Assembly: GCA_014584705.1 (NCBI GenBank)
Contig: JACTMJ010000006.1
Span: forward strand, 186,001 to 250,000
Source of the DNA: Acidobacteriota bacterium
Lineage (GTDB): Bacteria; Acidobacteriota; Terriglobia; Bryobacterales; Bryobacteraceae
Direction: 5' to 3'
Length of the DNA: 64,000 bases
Positions 18,844 through 28,149 of this stretch are shown in pieces. The position numbers and the translations under genes were made by a program. The notes under the pieces were generated by a model. That model had not been told where the DNA came from, made no database searches, and worked only from the letters and a program-made list of their open reading frames with translations. How positions within the stretch are numbered: position 1 is the stretch's first letter; each line of letters starts with the position of its first letter.

Positions 18844-18923
18844 ATCGACTCCATTATACGGGGCCGCCTGGAAGGGCACGCCGGGATTCAGGAAAGCGGA
18901 GGAAACCGCTGGGAGGCAGGCAT

Positions 18924-19685
18924 CTACACGCGCGCGGGGAGGGCCTGGCGGCTATACTTCCCGGTGAGATCGTTGCCGCGGATTCGCACGAAGTCCGCCA
19001 GCATCCGGAGGCTGTCCCGCACCAGCCGGACTTTCGTTCCCTCGACGTGCTTCCAGCGAACGGGGATCTCGCAGTAACGGTAGCCCAGCTTGCGGGCGAT
19101 GAAAAGCGCTTCGGGGTCAAAGCCGAAGCCTTCAATGGTTTGCAGCGGGAAGACCGCCTGAGCGGATTCGCGGGTGAAGAGCTTGAAGCCGCATTGGGTG
19201 TCGGCGATATCGAGGCCCACAATCAACCGCATCAACAGGTTCATGCCGCGCCCGCCGAACTCGCGAAGGAGGCTTTGCCGCTCTTCGATCAAGCTTCGAT
19301 CCAGGGCGCGGGACGCGATCGCCACTGAACAATCCCGTTCCCGGCAGGCGTCGTAAAGGCGATCCAACTCTTCAATGGGCGTGGAAAGATCGGCGTCGGA
19401 GAACAGCACCCAATCGTACTTGCCCGCCAGCATGCCGTGGCGCACGCTGTAGCCCTTGCCCCGGTTGCCGGGATTGCGCAGGAGCGTAATGCGGGGCTCC
19501 GAGCGATGCAGCCGCTCGGCTACCGCCGCCGTTCCATCGGTGGAGCCGTCGTCAACAACGAGGATTTCCCACTCGTTCCAGCGCTCCGAGGCACCCAGAT
19601 AGGCCAGGATTGCTTCAAGGGTGGCTGGAAGGCGGGATTCTTCGTTGTAGGCCGGAATAACAATAGAGACGGAAGCCACCCCCAA
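18924..19685 (-). CDS. Family 2 glycosyltransferase, dolichyl-phosphate-sugar synthase-like
   Basis: A 253-aa GT2 enzyme with the GT-A fold: 'VSIVIPAYNEESRLPATLEA', 'VVDDGSTDGTAAVA' (first Asp), 'LFSDADLSTPIEEL' (DxD), and 'DTQCGFKLFTRESA' followed by 'EGFGFDPEALFIARKLGY', which is diagnostic of the dolichyl-phosphate beta-glucosyltransferase-like group. The enzyme likely transfers a sugar from a nucleotide donor to polyprenyl phosphate at the inner membrane. That lipid-linked sugar is what the GT39-type transferase encoded downstream of lysS uses. The start may be TTG 19685 or GTG 19679. The latter could be leaderless (see findings). Confidence 0.88.
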   Translation of the reverse strand: MGVASVSIVIPAYNEESRLPATLEAILAYLGASERWNEWEILVVDDGSTDGTAAVAERLHRSEPRITLLRNPGNRGKGYSVRHGMLAGKYDWVLFSDADLSTPIEELDRLYDACRERDCSVAIASRALDRSLIEERQSLLREFGGRGMNLLMRLIVGLDIADTQCGFKLFTRESAQAVFPLQTIEGFGFDPEALFIARKLGYRYCEIPVRWKHVEGTKVRLVRDSLRMLADFVRIRGNDLTGKYSRQALPARV

Positions 19686-19692
19686 TTATAAT
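19685..19692. promoter_or_regulatory. Palindromic ATTATAAT, -10 element for both divergent genes
   Basis: ATTATAAT is its own reverse complement, so it contains TATAAT on each strand. On plus it could drive lysS, with a short leader before TTG 19719. On minus, initiation 7 bases on would fall near the GTG at 19679. No good -35 is visible on either side. Confidence 0.4.
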
Positions 19693-19718
19693 AAAGGTTT
19701 TGCCCCCGGGAGATCACA

Positions 19719-21224
19719 TTGTCGCTTGAACAGGAATTACTCAGCCAGCGCCTTCGCAAGATCGATGAAATCGCGGCGCTTGGTTTTCGCCCTTACGGGC
19801 ACCGCTTCGAGTTCACGCACCGCGTCGAAGAGGTTCTCCGCGAGTTCGAAGGGAAGAGCGGAGAGGAGCTGGAAGCGCAGCGCGTGGAAGCACGGATCGC
19901 CGGCCGCATCATGACGGTGCGGCGCATGGGCAAGGCTTCTTTTCTGCATTTGCAGCAGGACGGGAAGAAGCTGCAAGTCTACATCCGCAAGAACGATCTC
20001 TCCGAAACCGACTACAGTCTCTTCGAGCTGCTGGAAGCGGGCGATATCATCGGCGTGGAGGGCTTCCTGTTCCGCACGCGAACGGGCGAGCTTACGGTCC
20101 ACGCCACACAGCTCGACTTTCTCTCGAAGATTCTGCTCTCTCTGCCCGAAAAATGGCACGGCCTCGAAGACGTTGAAACCCGTTACCGGCAGCGCTATCT
20201 CGACCTGATCGCCAACCCGGAAGTGCGCGACGCGTTTGTGACGCGCGCGAAGATCATTTCCTCGCTGCGCAGACAGTTGGAAGCGCGGGGCTTTATCGAG
20301 GTGGAAACCCCGATGATGCAGCCCGTTTACGGCGGGGCCGCCGCGCGCCCCTTCGTCACCCACCACAACACGCTCGATGTGGATCTATACCTGCGCATCG
20401 CACCGGAACTCTACCTGAAGCGCCTGGTGGTGGGCGGTCTAGAACGGGTGTATGAGATCAACCGCAATTTTCGCAACGAGGGCGTCTCCACGCAGCACAA
20501 TCCCGAGTTCACGATGCTCGAGTTTTACCAGGCATATACGGACTACGCCGGGCTGATGGATTTGACTGGAGAACTCCTGCGCCAGGTTGCGATCGATGCC
20601 ACCGGCGGGACAGTGGTGGAATATCAGGGCCACCAACTCGATTTCGGCAACTTGCGACGCCTCACCATGCGGGAAGCCGTGGTGGAGTTCTGGCCGGAGG
20701 ATGAAAAGCCCACGCTCGAGCAGGTTGCGGATCCGGCATGGCTGAAGCAGCATTCCGACAAGGCGACCGCGGGAGAAGCGCTCGGTGACGTGTTTGAGCG
20801 GGTCGCGGAGCGCCACCTGATCCAGCCTACGATCATCTATGAGTATCCCGTGGAGCTTTCGCCGCTCTCCAAGCAGAACGAAGCGAAGCCGGAGATGGTG
20901 GACCGCTTCGAGATCTATGCGGCGGGCATGGAACTCGGCAATGCCTATACGGAGCTGAACGATCCGCAGGAGCAGCGACGACGCTTCGAGATGCAGCTCG
21001 ACATGAAGCAGCGCGGCGACGAAGAAGCGCACCAGATGGATGAAGACTTCGTGCGGGCGCTCTGCTATGGGCTACCGCCCACCGCCGGCGAAGGCATCGG
21101 GATTGACCGGCTCACGATGCTGCTCACGAACAGCCGCTCCATCCGGGATGTGATTCTCTTCCCGCAACTGCGCCCGGAAGGCCCCATCGGCCTTGCCGCC
21201 CAATTGCGCGAGTTGGAAGGTTAA
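19719..21224 (+). CDS. lysS: Lysyl-tRNA synthetase, class II
   Basis: Charges tRNA-Lys. The N-terminal OB-fold anticodon-binding domain holds '[20 protein letters not shown]'. The class II core has motif 1 with '[20 protein letters not shown]', motif 2 with '[20 protein letters not shown]', and motif 3 with '[14 protein letters not shown]'. At 501 aa it is full length. It begins with TTG 19719 after GGGAGA at 19708-19713; no in-frame ATG exists nearby. The next gene starts 3 bases after the stop, so lysS heads a run of co-directional genes. Confidence 0.97.
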   Translation: MSLEQELLSQRLRKIDEIAALGFRPYGHRFEFTHRVEEVLREFEGKSGEELEAQRVEARIAGRIMTVRRMGKASFLHLQQDGKKLQVYIRKNDLSETDYSLFELLEAGDIIGVEGFLFRTRTGELTVHATQLDFLSKILLSLPEKWHGLEDVETRYRQRYLDLIANPEVRDAFVTRAKIISSLRRQLEARGFIEVETPMMQPVYGGAAARPFVTHHNTLDVDLYLRIAPELYLKRLVVGGLERVYEINRNFRNEGVSTQHNPEFTMLEFYQAYTDYAGLMDLTGELLRQVAIDATGGTVVEYQGHQLDFGNLRRLTMREAVVEFWPEDEKPTLEQVADPAWLKQHSDKATAGEALGDVFERVAERHLIQPTIIYEYPVELSPLSKQNEAKPEMVDRFEIYAAGMELGNAYTELNDPQEQRRRFEMQLDMKQRGDEEAHQMDEDFVRALCYGLPPTAGEGIGIDRLTMLLTNSRSIRDVILFPQLRPEGPIGLAAQLRELEG

Positions 21225-21227
21225 GGC

Positions 21228-22466
21228 GTGGCCCTCGCCTCGTTTGAATTTTTCGTTGCCAGCCGCTACCTGCGGGCGCGGCGCAAGAACGCCGCCATTT
21301 CGCTCATTACGGTGATCTCCATTCTGGGAGTTGCCGCCGGAGTGATGGCGCTGGTGATTGCCCTCGCCATCAATAACGGCTTCCGCAACAACCTTCAGAC
21401 GAGCCTGCTGGGCGCCACCGCGCACATTAACGTGCTCGAGAAGGTGCCGGGCGCGGGCATCAGCGACTGGCGTCCGGACGAGGAGAAATTGCGCGGGCTC
21501 GATGGCGTCACGGAGGTTTCCGCGGCACTCTACGGCACGGTAATTCTCACCGGTCCGCAACTCACCGAGAGCGCCGTGCTCAAGGGCATCGACACCGAGG
21601 ATGCCGCGGCCGTACACCGCCTGGGCGAGGCGATCAAGCAAGGCGATGCGAAGCATCTAGGCGAACCCTCCGCTTTCCCCGGCATCGTCCTGGGCTCAAA
21701 GCTCGCCGAACGCACCGGCATGATGCTGAATAGCGTGGTGAACGTCATCAATCCCGCCGGGGAACTCACGCCCTTCGGACCGCGCCCGATCTCGGTTCGC
21801 TACCGGGTGGTGGGTATTGCCGAAACGGGCTTTTACGACATCGATGCCGGATGGGCCTTCACCTCGCTCCATAGCGCCCAGCGCATCATGGGCATGAACA
21901 ATGTGGTGAATGCAATCGAGATCCGGCTGAGTGACATTTATGCGGCTCCGCGCGTCGCGGAACAGGTTGTCGGGGTACTTGGCAAGGACTTCGTCGCACA
22001 AACCTGGATGGAACAGAACCGCCGCATCCTGGACGCGCTGCGAATGGAGAAGGTGGTGACCGTCATCACGATCGGCCTGATCCAGTTGGTGGCCGCGCTG
22101 AATATCTTTATCGTGCTCGTGATGCTGGTGATGGAGAAGCACCGTGATATCGCCCAGTTGATGTCCATGGGAGCACGGCCGGGGCAGATCCGCGGCATCT
22201 TCATCACGCAGGGCGTCCTGATCGCCGTAGTGGGGATCATCCTCGGCTTGAGCGCGGGCTATACCCTCAGCTATTTCGCCAATGAGTATCAATGGATTTC
22301 CCTGGACGCCGAGGTGTATGCGCTTAGCCATGTGCCCTTTGAACCCCGCTGGATGGATTCCATCTGGATTGCCGGAGTCACCCTGTTCGTCAGTTTTATC
22401 GCCACGCTTCACCCGGCGGGCACGGCGGCGCGGATCCCCCCGGCGGAGGCGCTTCGCTATGAATAG
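21228..22466 (+). CDS. LolC/LolE-type ABC transporter permease
   Basis: A 412-aa inner-membrane permease of the lipoprotein-release or MacB/FtsX group. The N-terminus 'FEFFVASRYLRARRKNAAIS' and 'ITVISILGVAAGVMALVIAL' are typical of LolC/E. A periplasmic domain of about 200 residues follows. The FtsX C-terminus has 'ALNIFIVLVMLVMEKHRDIA' and 'LMSMGARPGQIRGIF'. It starts with GTG 21228, 3 bases after lysS. The cognate LolD ATPase is not adjacent in the window; a trans partner is likely. It probably transfers outer-membrane lipoproteins to LolA. Confidence 0.88.
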   Translation: MALASFEFFVASRYLRARRKNAAISLITVISILGVAAGVMALVIALAINNGFRNNLQTSLLGATAHINVLEKVPGAGISDWRPDEEKLRGLDGVTEVSAALYGTVILTGPQLTESAVLKGIDTEDAAAVHRLGEAIKQGDAKHLGEPSAFPGIVLGSKLAERTGMMLNSVVNVINPAGELTPFGPRPISVRYRVVGIAETGFYDIDAGWAFTSLHSAQRIMGMNNVVNAIEIRLSDIYAAPRVAEQVVGVLGKDFVAQTWMEQNRRILDALRMEKVVTVITIGLIQLVAALNIFIVLVMLVMEKHRDIAQLMSMGARPGQIRGIFITQGVLIAVVGIILGLSAGYTLSYFANEYQWISLDAEVYALSHVPFEPRWMDSIWIAGVTLFVSFIATLHPAGTAARIPPAEALRYE

Positions 22467-22505
22467 CGGATTCCGTTGGCTACTGGACGGCCAAGGAGCA
22501 TGCGC

Positions 22506-24383
22506 ATGGCGACGCTAGCCACACCCACGGAAGCGCTGCCTCCTTCGGGGCCGCTGCAGCGCCTGCTTTTCCAGCGTCCGGAATGGCTGGCGCTGATCTT
22601 TGCGCTCGCCATCTTCGGGGTGGGCATCGCCGCTCCGCCTTATCTGATGGACGACGTCGATTCCGTGCAGGCGGTCATCGCTCGCGACATGCTGCGCTCC
22701 GGCGATTGGGTGACTCCGCACATCAACGGCGTCGCCTATATGGAGAAGCCGCCGTTCAAGTATTGGCTGATGAGCATCTGCTTCGGGATATTCGGCGTGC
22801 ACGACTGGAGCGCGCGCATCCCGGTGGCATTGGCCGCCGTGCTGCTCTGTTTCGCAACGGCCCGCATCGCCCGCTGGGCCTTTGACGCGCAGGTGGGGCT
22901 TTATAGCGGACTGGTGATCACCACGTGCGTTGGCCTCTTCCTCTTTACCCGGGTGATGATCTCCGATGGCATGCTGACGCTGGCCATCCTGATTGCGCTC
23001 GGCTGTTTTCTGCGCATGATGGAGCCGGAGGAAACAAACCCGCGCGCCTGGGCGATGACGATGGGACTAAGCCTGGGCGTCGGCACACTGATCAAGGGTC
23101 TGCTGGCCTGCGTCGTCCCGGTGGGCGCGATCTTTTTTTATCTGCTGGCGACGCGACGGATCTTCCATCTGGAAACCTGGAAGCGTCTCCATATCCCCGA
23201 ATGCGCCGGGATTGCGATCGCCGTCGCCGCGCCCTGGCACATTCTGGCCATGCTGGCCAATCCGCCGCTTTTCGATTTCACGCTGCATGCCGGCCCCGGC
23301 CAGTATAGGGGCTTTTTCTGGTTCTATTTCTTCAATGAACACTTGCTGCGCTTTCTGAACCTGCGCTATCCGCGAGACTACAACACGGTGCCGCGCGTGC
23401 AATTCTGGCTCTATCATCTGCTTTGGGTGTTCCCGTGGACGGACTTTCTTCCCGGCGTCGCGAAGCTGCGGTTCCATGACGCGAACCGCGCGTCGCGCAC
23501 ACGCCTGCTTTGCCTCTGCACGATCGCCTTTGTGCTGCTGTTCTTCAGCCTTTCGACCACGCAGGAATACTACACGATGCCGGCCTACCCGGCCTTCGCC
23601 ATTCTGGTCGGCTGCGCCATGGCGCGGAGGGAACCGAATGAGGACGCGGCCTGGAACCGCATCGCTCGTCTCGCCACCGGAGCAATCTTCTCCCTGGCAT
23701 TGGCGGCGATCGCTTTCCTTCTCGCGAAGGTATGGCAGATACCGGTGCAAGGCGACATCGCGGGCGCGCTGAGTTCGAACCCCGAAGCATACACGCTGGC
23801 GCTGGGCCACCTCGAAGACCTGACGATTGACTCCTTCGCGTATCTGAAGCTGCCGCTAGCCGTCGCTGGCGTGGCGATGCTGGCCGGTGCGGCCGGGGCT
23901 TTCCTTTTTCGGGGTTATCGCTCCGCCCTGGTGATCGCCGCCGCGATGGTGATGTTTTTCTCGGCAGCGCGCCTGGCGCTGACTGTGTTTGACCCGTATC
24001 TCTCCACGCGCGACCTGGCCGTCGCGTACGATGCCGCGCCCCATGGTGAACTCATTTTTGACGACCAGTTCTACGCCTTCAGCTCCGTCGCCTTTTACGC
24101 CGACGAACGCGTGCTGCTGCTGAACGGGCGCATCAACAATCTGGAATACGGGAGCTACGAGCCAGGCGCTCCGAATGTGTTTCTCAACAACGAGGAATTC
24201 GCCGCCCGCTGGAAATCCGGACAACGATACTACCTGGTGGTGGCCGCGCCCAGGGTTTCTCTGATCGCCGATGTGGTTGGGAAGGAGCAACTGCATCACG
24301 TAAGTGAAAGCGGGGGTAAGTTCCTCTTCACGAATCATCCGCTCCATTCCAAAGGCCAGACCGGCGGGCGCGCGATGCCATGA
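22506..24383 (+). CDS. GT39/ArnT-like membrane glycosyltransferase
   Basis: A polytopic enzyme of about 625 aa with the PMT/ArnT signature. The first periplasmic loop has 'YLMDDVDSVQAVIARDMLRS' and 'VAYMEKPPFKYW', where the Asp pair and 'KPP' are characteristic. At least ten membrane helices follow. Such enzymes move a sugar from a polyprenyl-phosphate donor to lipid A, protein or glycan in the periplasm. The ATG at 22506 is chosen over 22500 because AAGGAG at 22493-22498 has the right spacing. The next gene overlaps by 4 bases. The donor could come from the GT2 enzyme encoded at 18924-19685 (inference). Confidence 0.88.
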   Translation: MATLATPTEALPPSGPLQRLLFQRPEWLALIFALAIFGVGIAAPPYLMDDVDSVQAVIARDMLRSGDWVTPHINGVAYMEKPPFKYWLMSICFGIFGVHDWSARIPVALAAVLLCFATARIARWAFDAQVGLYSGLVITTCVGLFLFTRVMISDGMLTLAILIALGCFLRMMEPEETNPRAWAMTMGLSLGVGTLIKGLLACVVPVGAIFFYLLATRRIFHLETWKRLHIPECAGIAIAVAAPWHILAMLANPPLFDFTLHAGPGQYRGFFWFYFFNEHLLRFLNLRYPRDYNTVPRVQFWLYHLLWVFPWTDFLPGVAKLRFHDANRASRTRLLCLCTIAFVLLFFSLSTTQEYYTMPAYPAFAILVGCAMARREPNEDAAWNRIARLATGAIFSLALAAIAFLLAKVWQIPVQGDIAGALSSNPEAYTLALGHLEDLTIDSFAYLKLPLAVAGVAMLAGAAGAFLFRGYRSALVIAAAMVMFFSAARLALTVFDPYLSTRDLAVAYDAAPHGELIFDDQFYAFSSVAFYADERVLLLNGRINNLEYGSYEPGAPNVFLNNEEFAARWKSGQRYYLVVAAPRVSLIADVVGKEQLHHVSESGGKFLFTNHPLHSKGQTGGRAMP

Positions 24384-25492
24384 GAATCGCAATCGATACG
24401 TTCCCGTTCCTGCTGCGCAGCGCCGGTGTGAAGACGGCGCTCTACGAGTGGGTGAAAGCGCTGCGCGCGGCCGGTCCTCCGCATCGGATTTCCTGCTTCC
24501 CGTATCTCGATTTACCCGAAACCCTGGACCATGAACGCTCTCCCCTGCCGCGCCTAAACACCTGGCTGCGCCTGGCTTACGTACACGCGTTCAACAAAGC
24601 GCCCGAACTCGCGCGGAATGCGCTCGCCCCGCGCGCGGACCTCTTCCACATCTCCATTCATTTGCACCAGCCACCCACGAAGGTCCCGGTTTCCACCACG
24701 ATTCACGATATGACCGTGTGGTTGGTACCGGAGACCCACACGCTGGGCAACGTGCGCGCTAACAAGGCTTTCGCCGAGCACGTGTATCCGCAAGCGCGCG
24801 GGCTGATCGCCGTTTCGCAGGCCACCAAGGACGATGCGTGCCGTCTGATTCGCATCGACGAGCGCAAGGTGGAAGTGGTGCCGAACGGGATCGCGCCAGC
24901 GTATTTCGACGTCCCGGAGGCCGAGGCCGCTCGTGTACGCGCCGCTTACCGGCTGCCCGCGAACTTCGCGCTGTATCTAGGCACAATCGAGCCGCGCAAG
25001 AACGTACCGCGCATGCTCGATGCGTGGATGGCGCTGCGCGAGACGGAGCGGGAGGATTGGCAACTGATTCTCGCGGGCCCTGTCGGGTGGGAGCAGCAAT
25101 CCACGGTGGAGCGCATTCGCCAGGGAGGCGACTCGTTGCGCTACCTCGGCTACGTGCCTGAAGCGGATTTGCCCGGCCTTTTTCGCGCCGCGAAGTTCTT
25201 CGTGTATCCTTCGCTCTACGAGGGCTTCGGCTTGCCGCCCGCGCAGGCGCTGGCGGCGGGTGTGCCCGTGCTTACATCGGGGGTCTCTTCCCTGCCCGAG
25301 GTCTGCGGACCCGGCGCGGTCTACGTCGATCCGCTGAGCGAGGCGGAGCTTCGCCGCGCCTTCGGACGGCTGATTGCGGACACCACCTTGCGCAGCGACC
25401 TCGCCGGGGCGGGGCGCGCGCATGTCGGCAAGTTCACCTGGGAGAACGCCGCCGCGAAGAGCCTTCGCTTCTTTGAGAGAATTACCGGGTAG
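24380..25492 (+). CDS. Family 4 glycosyltransferase
   Basis: A 370-aa GT-B enzyme. Near residue 205 'FALYLGTIEPRKNVPRMLDA' begins the C-terminal Rossmann domain. 'VYPSLYEGFGLPPAQALAAG' carries the E(x7)E donor-binding motif of GT4, and 'VLTSGVSSLPEV' follows. The ATG overlaps the preceding stop (ATGA at 24380-24383), so translation is coupled. It is likely a mannosyl- or similar hexosyltransferase building envelope polysaccharide. Acceptor and donor are not predictable. Confidence 0.93.
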   Translation: MRIAIDTFPFLLRSAGVKTALYEWVKALRAAGPPHRISCFPYLDLPETLDHERSPLPRLNTWLRLAYVHAFNKAPELARNALAPRADLFHISIHLHQPPTKVPVSTTIHDMTVWLVPETHTLGNVRANKAFAEHVYPQARGLIAVSQATKDDACRLIRIDERKVEVVPNGIAPAYFDVPEAEAARVRAAYRLPANFALYLGTIEPRKNVPRMLDAWMALRETEREDWQLILAGPVGWEQQSTVERIRQGGDSLRYLGYVPEADLPGLFRAAKFFVYPSLYEGFGLPPAQALAAGVPVLTSGVSSLPEVCGPGAVYVDPLSEAELRRAFGRLIADTTLRSDLAGAGRAHVGKFTWENAAAKSLRFFERITG

Positions 25493-25516
25493 CACCGTCA
25501 ACACCAGGCCGACGCG

Positions 25517-25879
25517 ATGGAACCGAACGAGCTTCTCGAACAGATCCGCCACCAGCTGCATATTCCGCAAGCGGAAGATGCCACGGCCCATGCCGCGCCA
25601 TCGCCACGGACCAGCCGCGAGACGTGGCACGATCTGCGCAAGGCGATTCGGGACTTGGAGCAAAGCGCCGCCGGGGTGGGCGTGCTGCCGACGAACTATC
25701 CAATGCACTTGCGCCCCGTGATGCGCGCAATCCACGCTTTGCTGCCCTGGTATACACGGCCCTTGCAGCAGCACGCCGCGAACACCGTTGCGGTGGCGCG
25801 CGCACTGGAAGCCGTGCTCGAATCTGTGGAGAGCCGCAGTACGGAAACGCCCCGTTCCGGAGCGGATTCGCCGCGATGA
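25517..25879 (+). CDS. Small protein of unknown function in the glycosyltransferase block
   Basis: A 120-aa soluble helical protein with no recognised domain. The central stretch 'PVMRAIHALLPWYTRPLQQH' recalls N-terminal helices found in some glycan-cluster glycosyl- and methyltransferases. It follows the GT4 gene by 24 bases, and its stop overlaps the ATG of the next gene (ATGA at 25876-25879). Co-translation with the downstream GT2 suggests a partner or scaffold role, which is inference. Confidence 0.7.
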   Translation: MEPNELLEQIRHQLHIPQAEDATAHAAPSPRTSRETWHDLRKAIRDLEQSAAGVGVLPTNYPMHLRPVMRAIHALLPWYTRPLQQHAANTVAVARALEAVLESVESRSTETPRSGADSPR

Positions 25880-28146
25880 TGTTGCATCTCGTATTGGACG
25901 ACGGCGACGCCCGAACGCCAGCCGCGCGTTCCCTGCTCCGTCTGGCCGCCTACGCCTTGGAGCGCGCCATCGCCTGCCGGATTTACTCCACAACTGCCGT
26001 CGAGACATCCGCGTTCGCGAAGCCCGTGAGCGAACTGGCATTCGCCGCCGACCCCGAGGATCTTCTGGTTTGGCATTGCGCGGGGGAATCTCCTGATATC
26101 CATCTGGCGGAGCGCTTCCCCGGCGTTCGCGCGCTGCTATGCGAGCGTTCCGCCGTTTCCGGCGCGGGGACGGAAGAGTTGCGCTCACTCACGCGCAGCT
26201 TTGAATGCGTGTTTGGAACGGATGAGGAAACGAGGCGGGCGCTGGCGACGATTGGCTTTCCGCATACGGAGTTGTGGCCACTTCCCGCAGGGGACGATTC
26301 CGCCGATGCCGATGTCCGGTTCCTCACGGCGTTGGCGCAACGCGCGCGGCAGCCCCGCACGTCGGACCGCGCCACGGTGAGCGTGGTGATCTGCACCCTG
26401 AACCGCGCCGCGCATCTTGAAAGCTGCCTCCTCCAGTTGCGGCGTCAACGCTACCCGCGCTTTGAGGTGATCGTCGTCAACGGACCTTCGACGGACGATA
26501 CGGAAGCCGTGCTTGGCCGTTTCGCCGGGGAGATCAAGGTACGGCGGAATCCGCGCGCCAACCTTTGCATCTCCCGGAATCTGGGCATCGCCGCCGCGTC
26601 CGGAGAGATCGTCGCCTTTCTCGACGACGATTCGTTCGCGCACCCGGAGTGGTTGCGGGAAGCGCTCTCCGCCTTCGACGATCCACTCACCACGGCCGTG
26701 GGTGGGCTGAGTTACCGCTTTCGCGATGAGACCGTCGAGTTCTCCAACGGACTGCTGACGGAGACAGCCTACCCGTGGCCCATCCAGCCGAAGCCCGGCA
26801 ACCACTATCGCGGAACGGGGGACCTCTGGAACACGGTAACCGGCAACAACTGCCTCTTTCGCCGCGAGGCACTGTTGGACGTGGGCGGCTTCGACGAGCA
26901 GATTCCCTATACGCACGACGAATCGAATGTCGTGATGAAGATGGCCCGGCGTGGCATGCGCGCGCGGCATCGCCCGCTGGCCATTGTCCATCACGGCAGC
27001 CAGCCAAGCCTGAACCGCCGGGATGAGTTCGACCTCAACTGGAAGGTGATGGTTCGCGATTCGATTTACTGCGGTTATCGCAACCGCCCCGCCACGTCCG
27101 GTTCTCTGCCCTTCCTCGTGCGCACCCTCACCGAGCACGCGCGCCACCGGCTCCGGGACCCGATTGATTGGTGGCTTTACCGCCGCGTATCCTTTCGCGG
27201 CTTCCTCCGCATCGAACGGCAATGCGTGCACGGATTGCTGGCCGGCGCGGCCAAGGCGCTTTTCGCGCGTGCCCGCCCCATTTCAGCGGATCTGCTCGCA
27301 CAGGCACGGGAACCGTTCCTGCCATTCCCACATGCGCAATCGCGACCGCGGGAGGGCATTGCGATGCTGGCCGCACACGAGCGGCTCGCGGAAGCGCTGG
27401 TGAACATGGGCTGCGAGGCGAATGTGATGCTGGAGGGTGCGGCGGCTCTGTTAGACTCCCGGCGCGGCGTCTTCCGCCATTCCATCCCGTGCCCGACGGA
27501 GGAGGCCCGCCGCGTTGGCTATTGGCGCAAGATGCAGGAGTTGGCCGTGCGGTCCGGCGTCTGCCTGTTTGTCAGCGAGAGCGGAAGCCGGGATGCGCTT
27601 GTGATTGCCGCCGAACCCCGCTTCCGCGTGTTGACCCTCGGCGCGAGCGAGAACGAGGGCGCGGACATCGAACGCGTTCAGGAAGAGATTGCCAGCCTCG
27701 CAGCACGGCATTGCCCCATCGAGCGCGTGGAAGCCGGAGAGATGGAGGCATCCTGGGGCGTTACCGGATGGCACGATCCCGTTTATGGGCGGTGCTTCCG
27801 AAGCCTGCCCGCCGATGGCCGGCAATGGGTGCAAGCCGCGCTGTCGGGTGCGTACCGGCCGGGGCGGTATCGGCTGGATTTCTTTGCCGGGCTGGATGCG
27901 CCGCCCCTCAAAACGGACCCCGTCTGTGAGATTCTCTTGCGCACTTCCGACGGCAGCGTGCTTCATGCGGCCTCGTTCACGGAGAGCTATTTCGGCGCAA
28001 CGAGGTGGGCGATTCTTTCCGCTTCATTCGAGCTGAGCCAAAGCACGGGGCCGCTGCTCGTGACGATTACGAATACGGGGTTCACCGGATTGCGCGCGCA
28101 GCGGGTGGAGCTGCACCGATGGCCAGACTCGCCCGCAAGGACCTGA
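25876..28146 (+). CDS. Multidomain protein with central GT2 glycosyltransferase
   Basis: A 756-aa protein. Residues 1 to about 165 form a domain of unknown type ('DPEDLLVWHCAGESPDIHLA'), perhaps a GT-B half. Residues about 168-400 are a GT-A glycosyltransferase with 'VSVVICTLNRAAHL', 'EVIVVNGPSTDDT', 'IVAFLDDDSFAHPEWL' (DxD region) and 'NNCLFRREALLDVGGFDEQI'. The C-terminal 270 residues match nothing I know and end in a beta-rich section. The ATG at 25876 overlaps the upstream stop; a longer frame to 25624 is a shadow over the 120-aa gene. It is the last gene of the lysS-headed run. Confidence 0.85.
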   Translation: MMLHLVLDDGDARTPAARSLLRLAAYALERAIACRIYSTTAVETSAFAKPVSELAFAADPEDLLVWHCAGESPDIHLAERFPGVRALLCERSAVSGAGTEELRSLTRSFECVFGTDEETRRALATIGFPHTELWPLPAGDDSADADVRFLTALAQRARQPRTSDRATVSVVICTLNRAAHLESCLLQLRRQRYPRFEVIVVNGPSTDDTEAVLGRFAGEIKVRRNPRANLCISRNLGIAAASGEIVAFLDDDSFAHPEWLREALSAFDDPLTTAVGGLSYRFRDETVEFSNGLLTETAYPWPIQPKPGNHYRGTGDLWNTVTGNNCLFRREALLDVGGFDEQIPYTHDESNVVMKMARRGMRARHRPLAIVHHGSQPSLNRRDEFDLNWKVMVRDSIYCGYRNRPATSGSLPFLVRTLTEHARHRLRDPIDWWLYRRVSFRGFLRIERQCVHGLLAGAAKALFARARPISADLLAQAREPFLPFPHAQSRPREGIAMLAAHERLAEALVNMGCEANVMLEGAAALLDSRRGVFRHSIPCPTEEARRVGYWRKMQELAVRSGVCLFVSESGSRDALVIAAEPRFRVLTLGASENEGADIERVQEEIASLAARHCPIERVEAGEMEASWGVTGWHDPVYGRCFRSLPADGRQWVQAALSGAYRPGRYRLDFFAGLDAPPLKTDPVCEILLRTSDGSVLHAASFTESYFGATRWAILSASFELSQSTGPLLVTITNTGFTGLRAQRVELHRWPDSPART

Positions 28147-28149
28147 TCT

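Noticed and set aside
17926..19077. 383-codon plus-strand ORF over the aldo/keto reductase
   Set aside because: Antisense to a supported enzyme and crosses into the GT2 gene.
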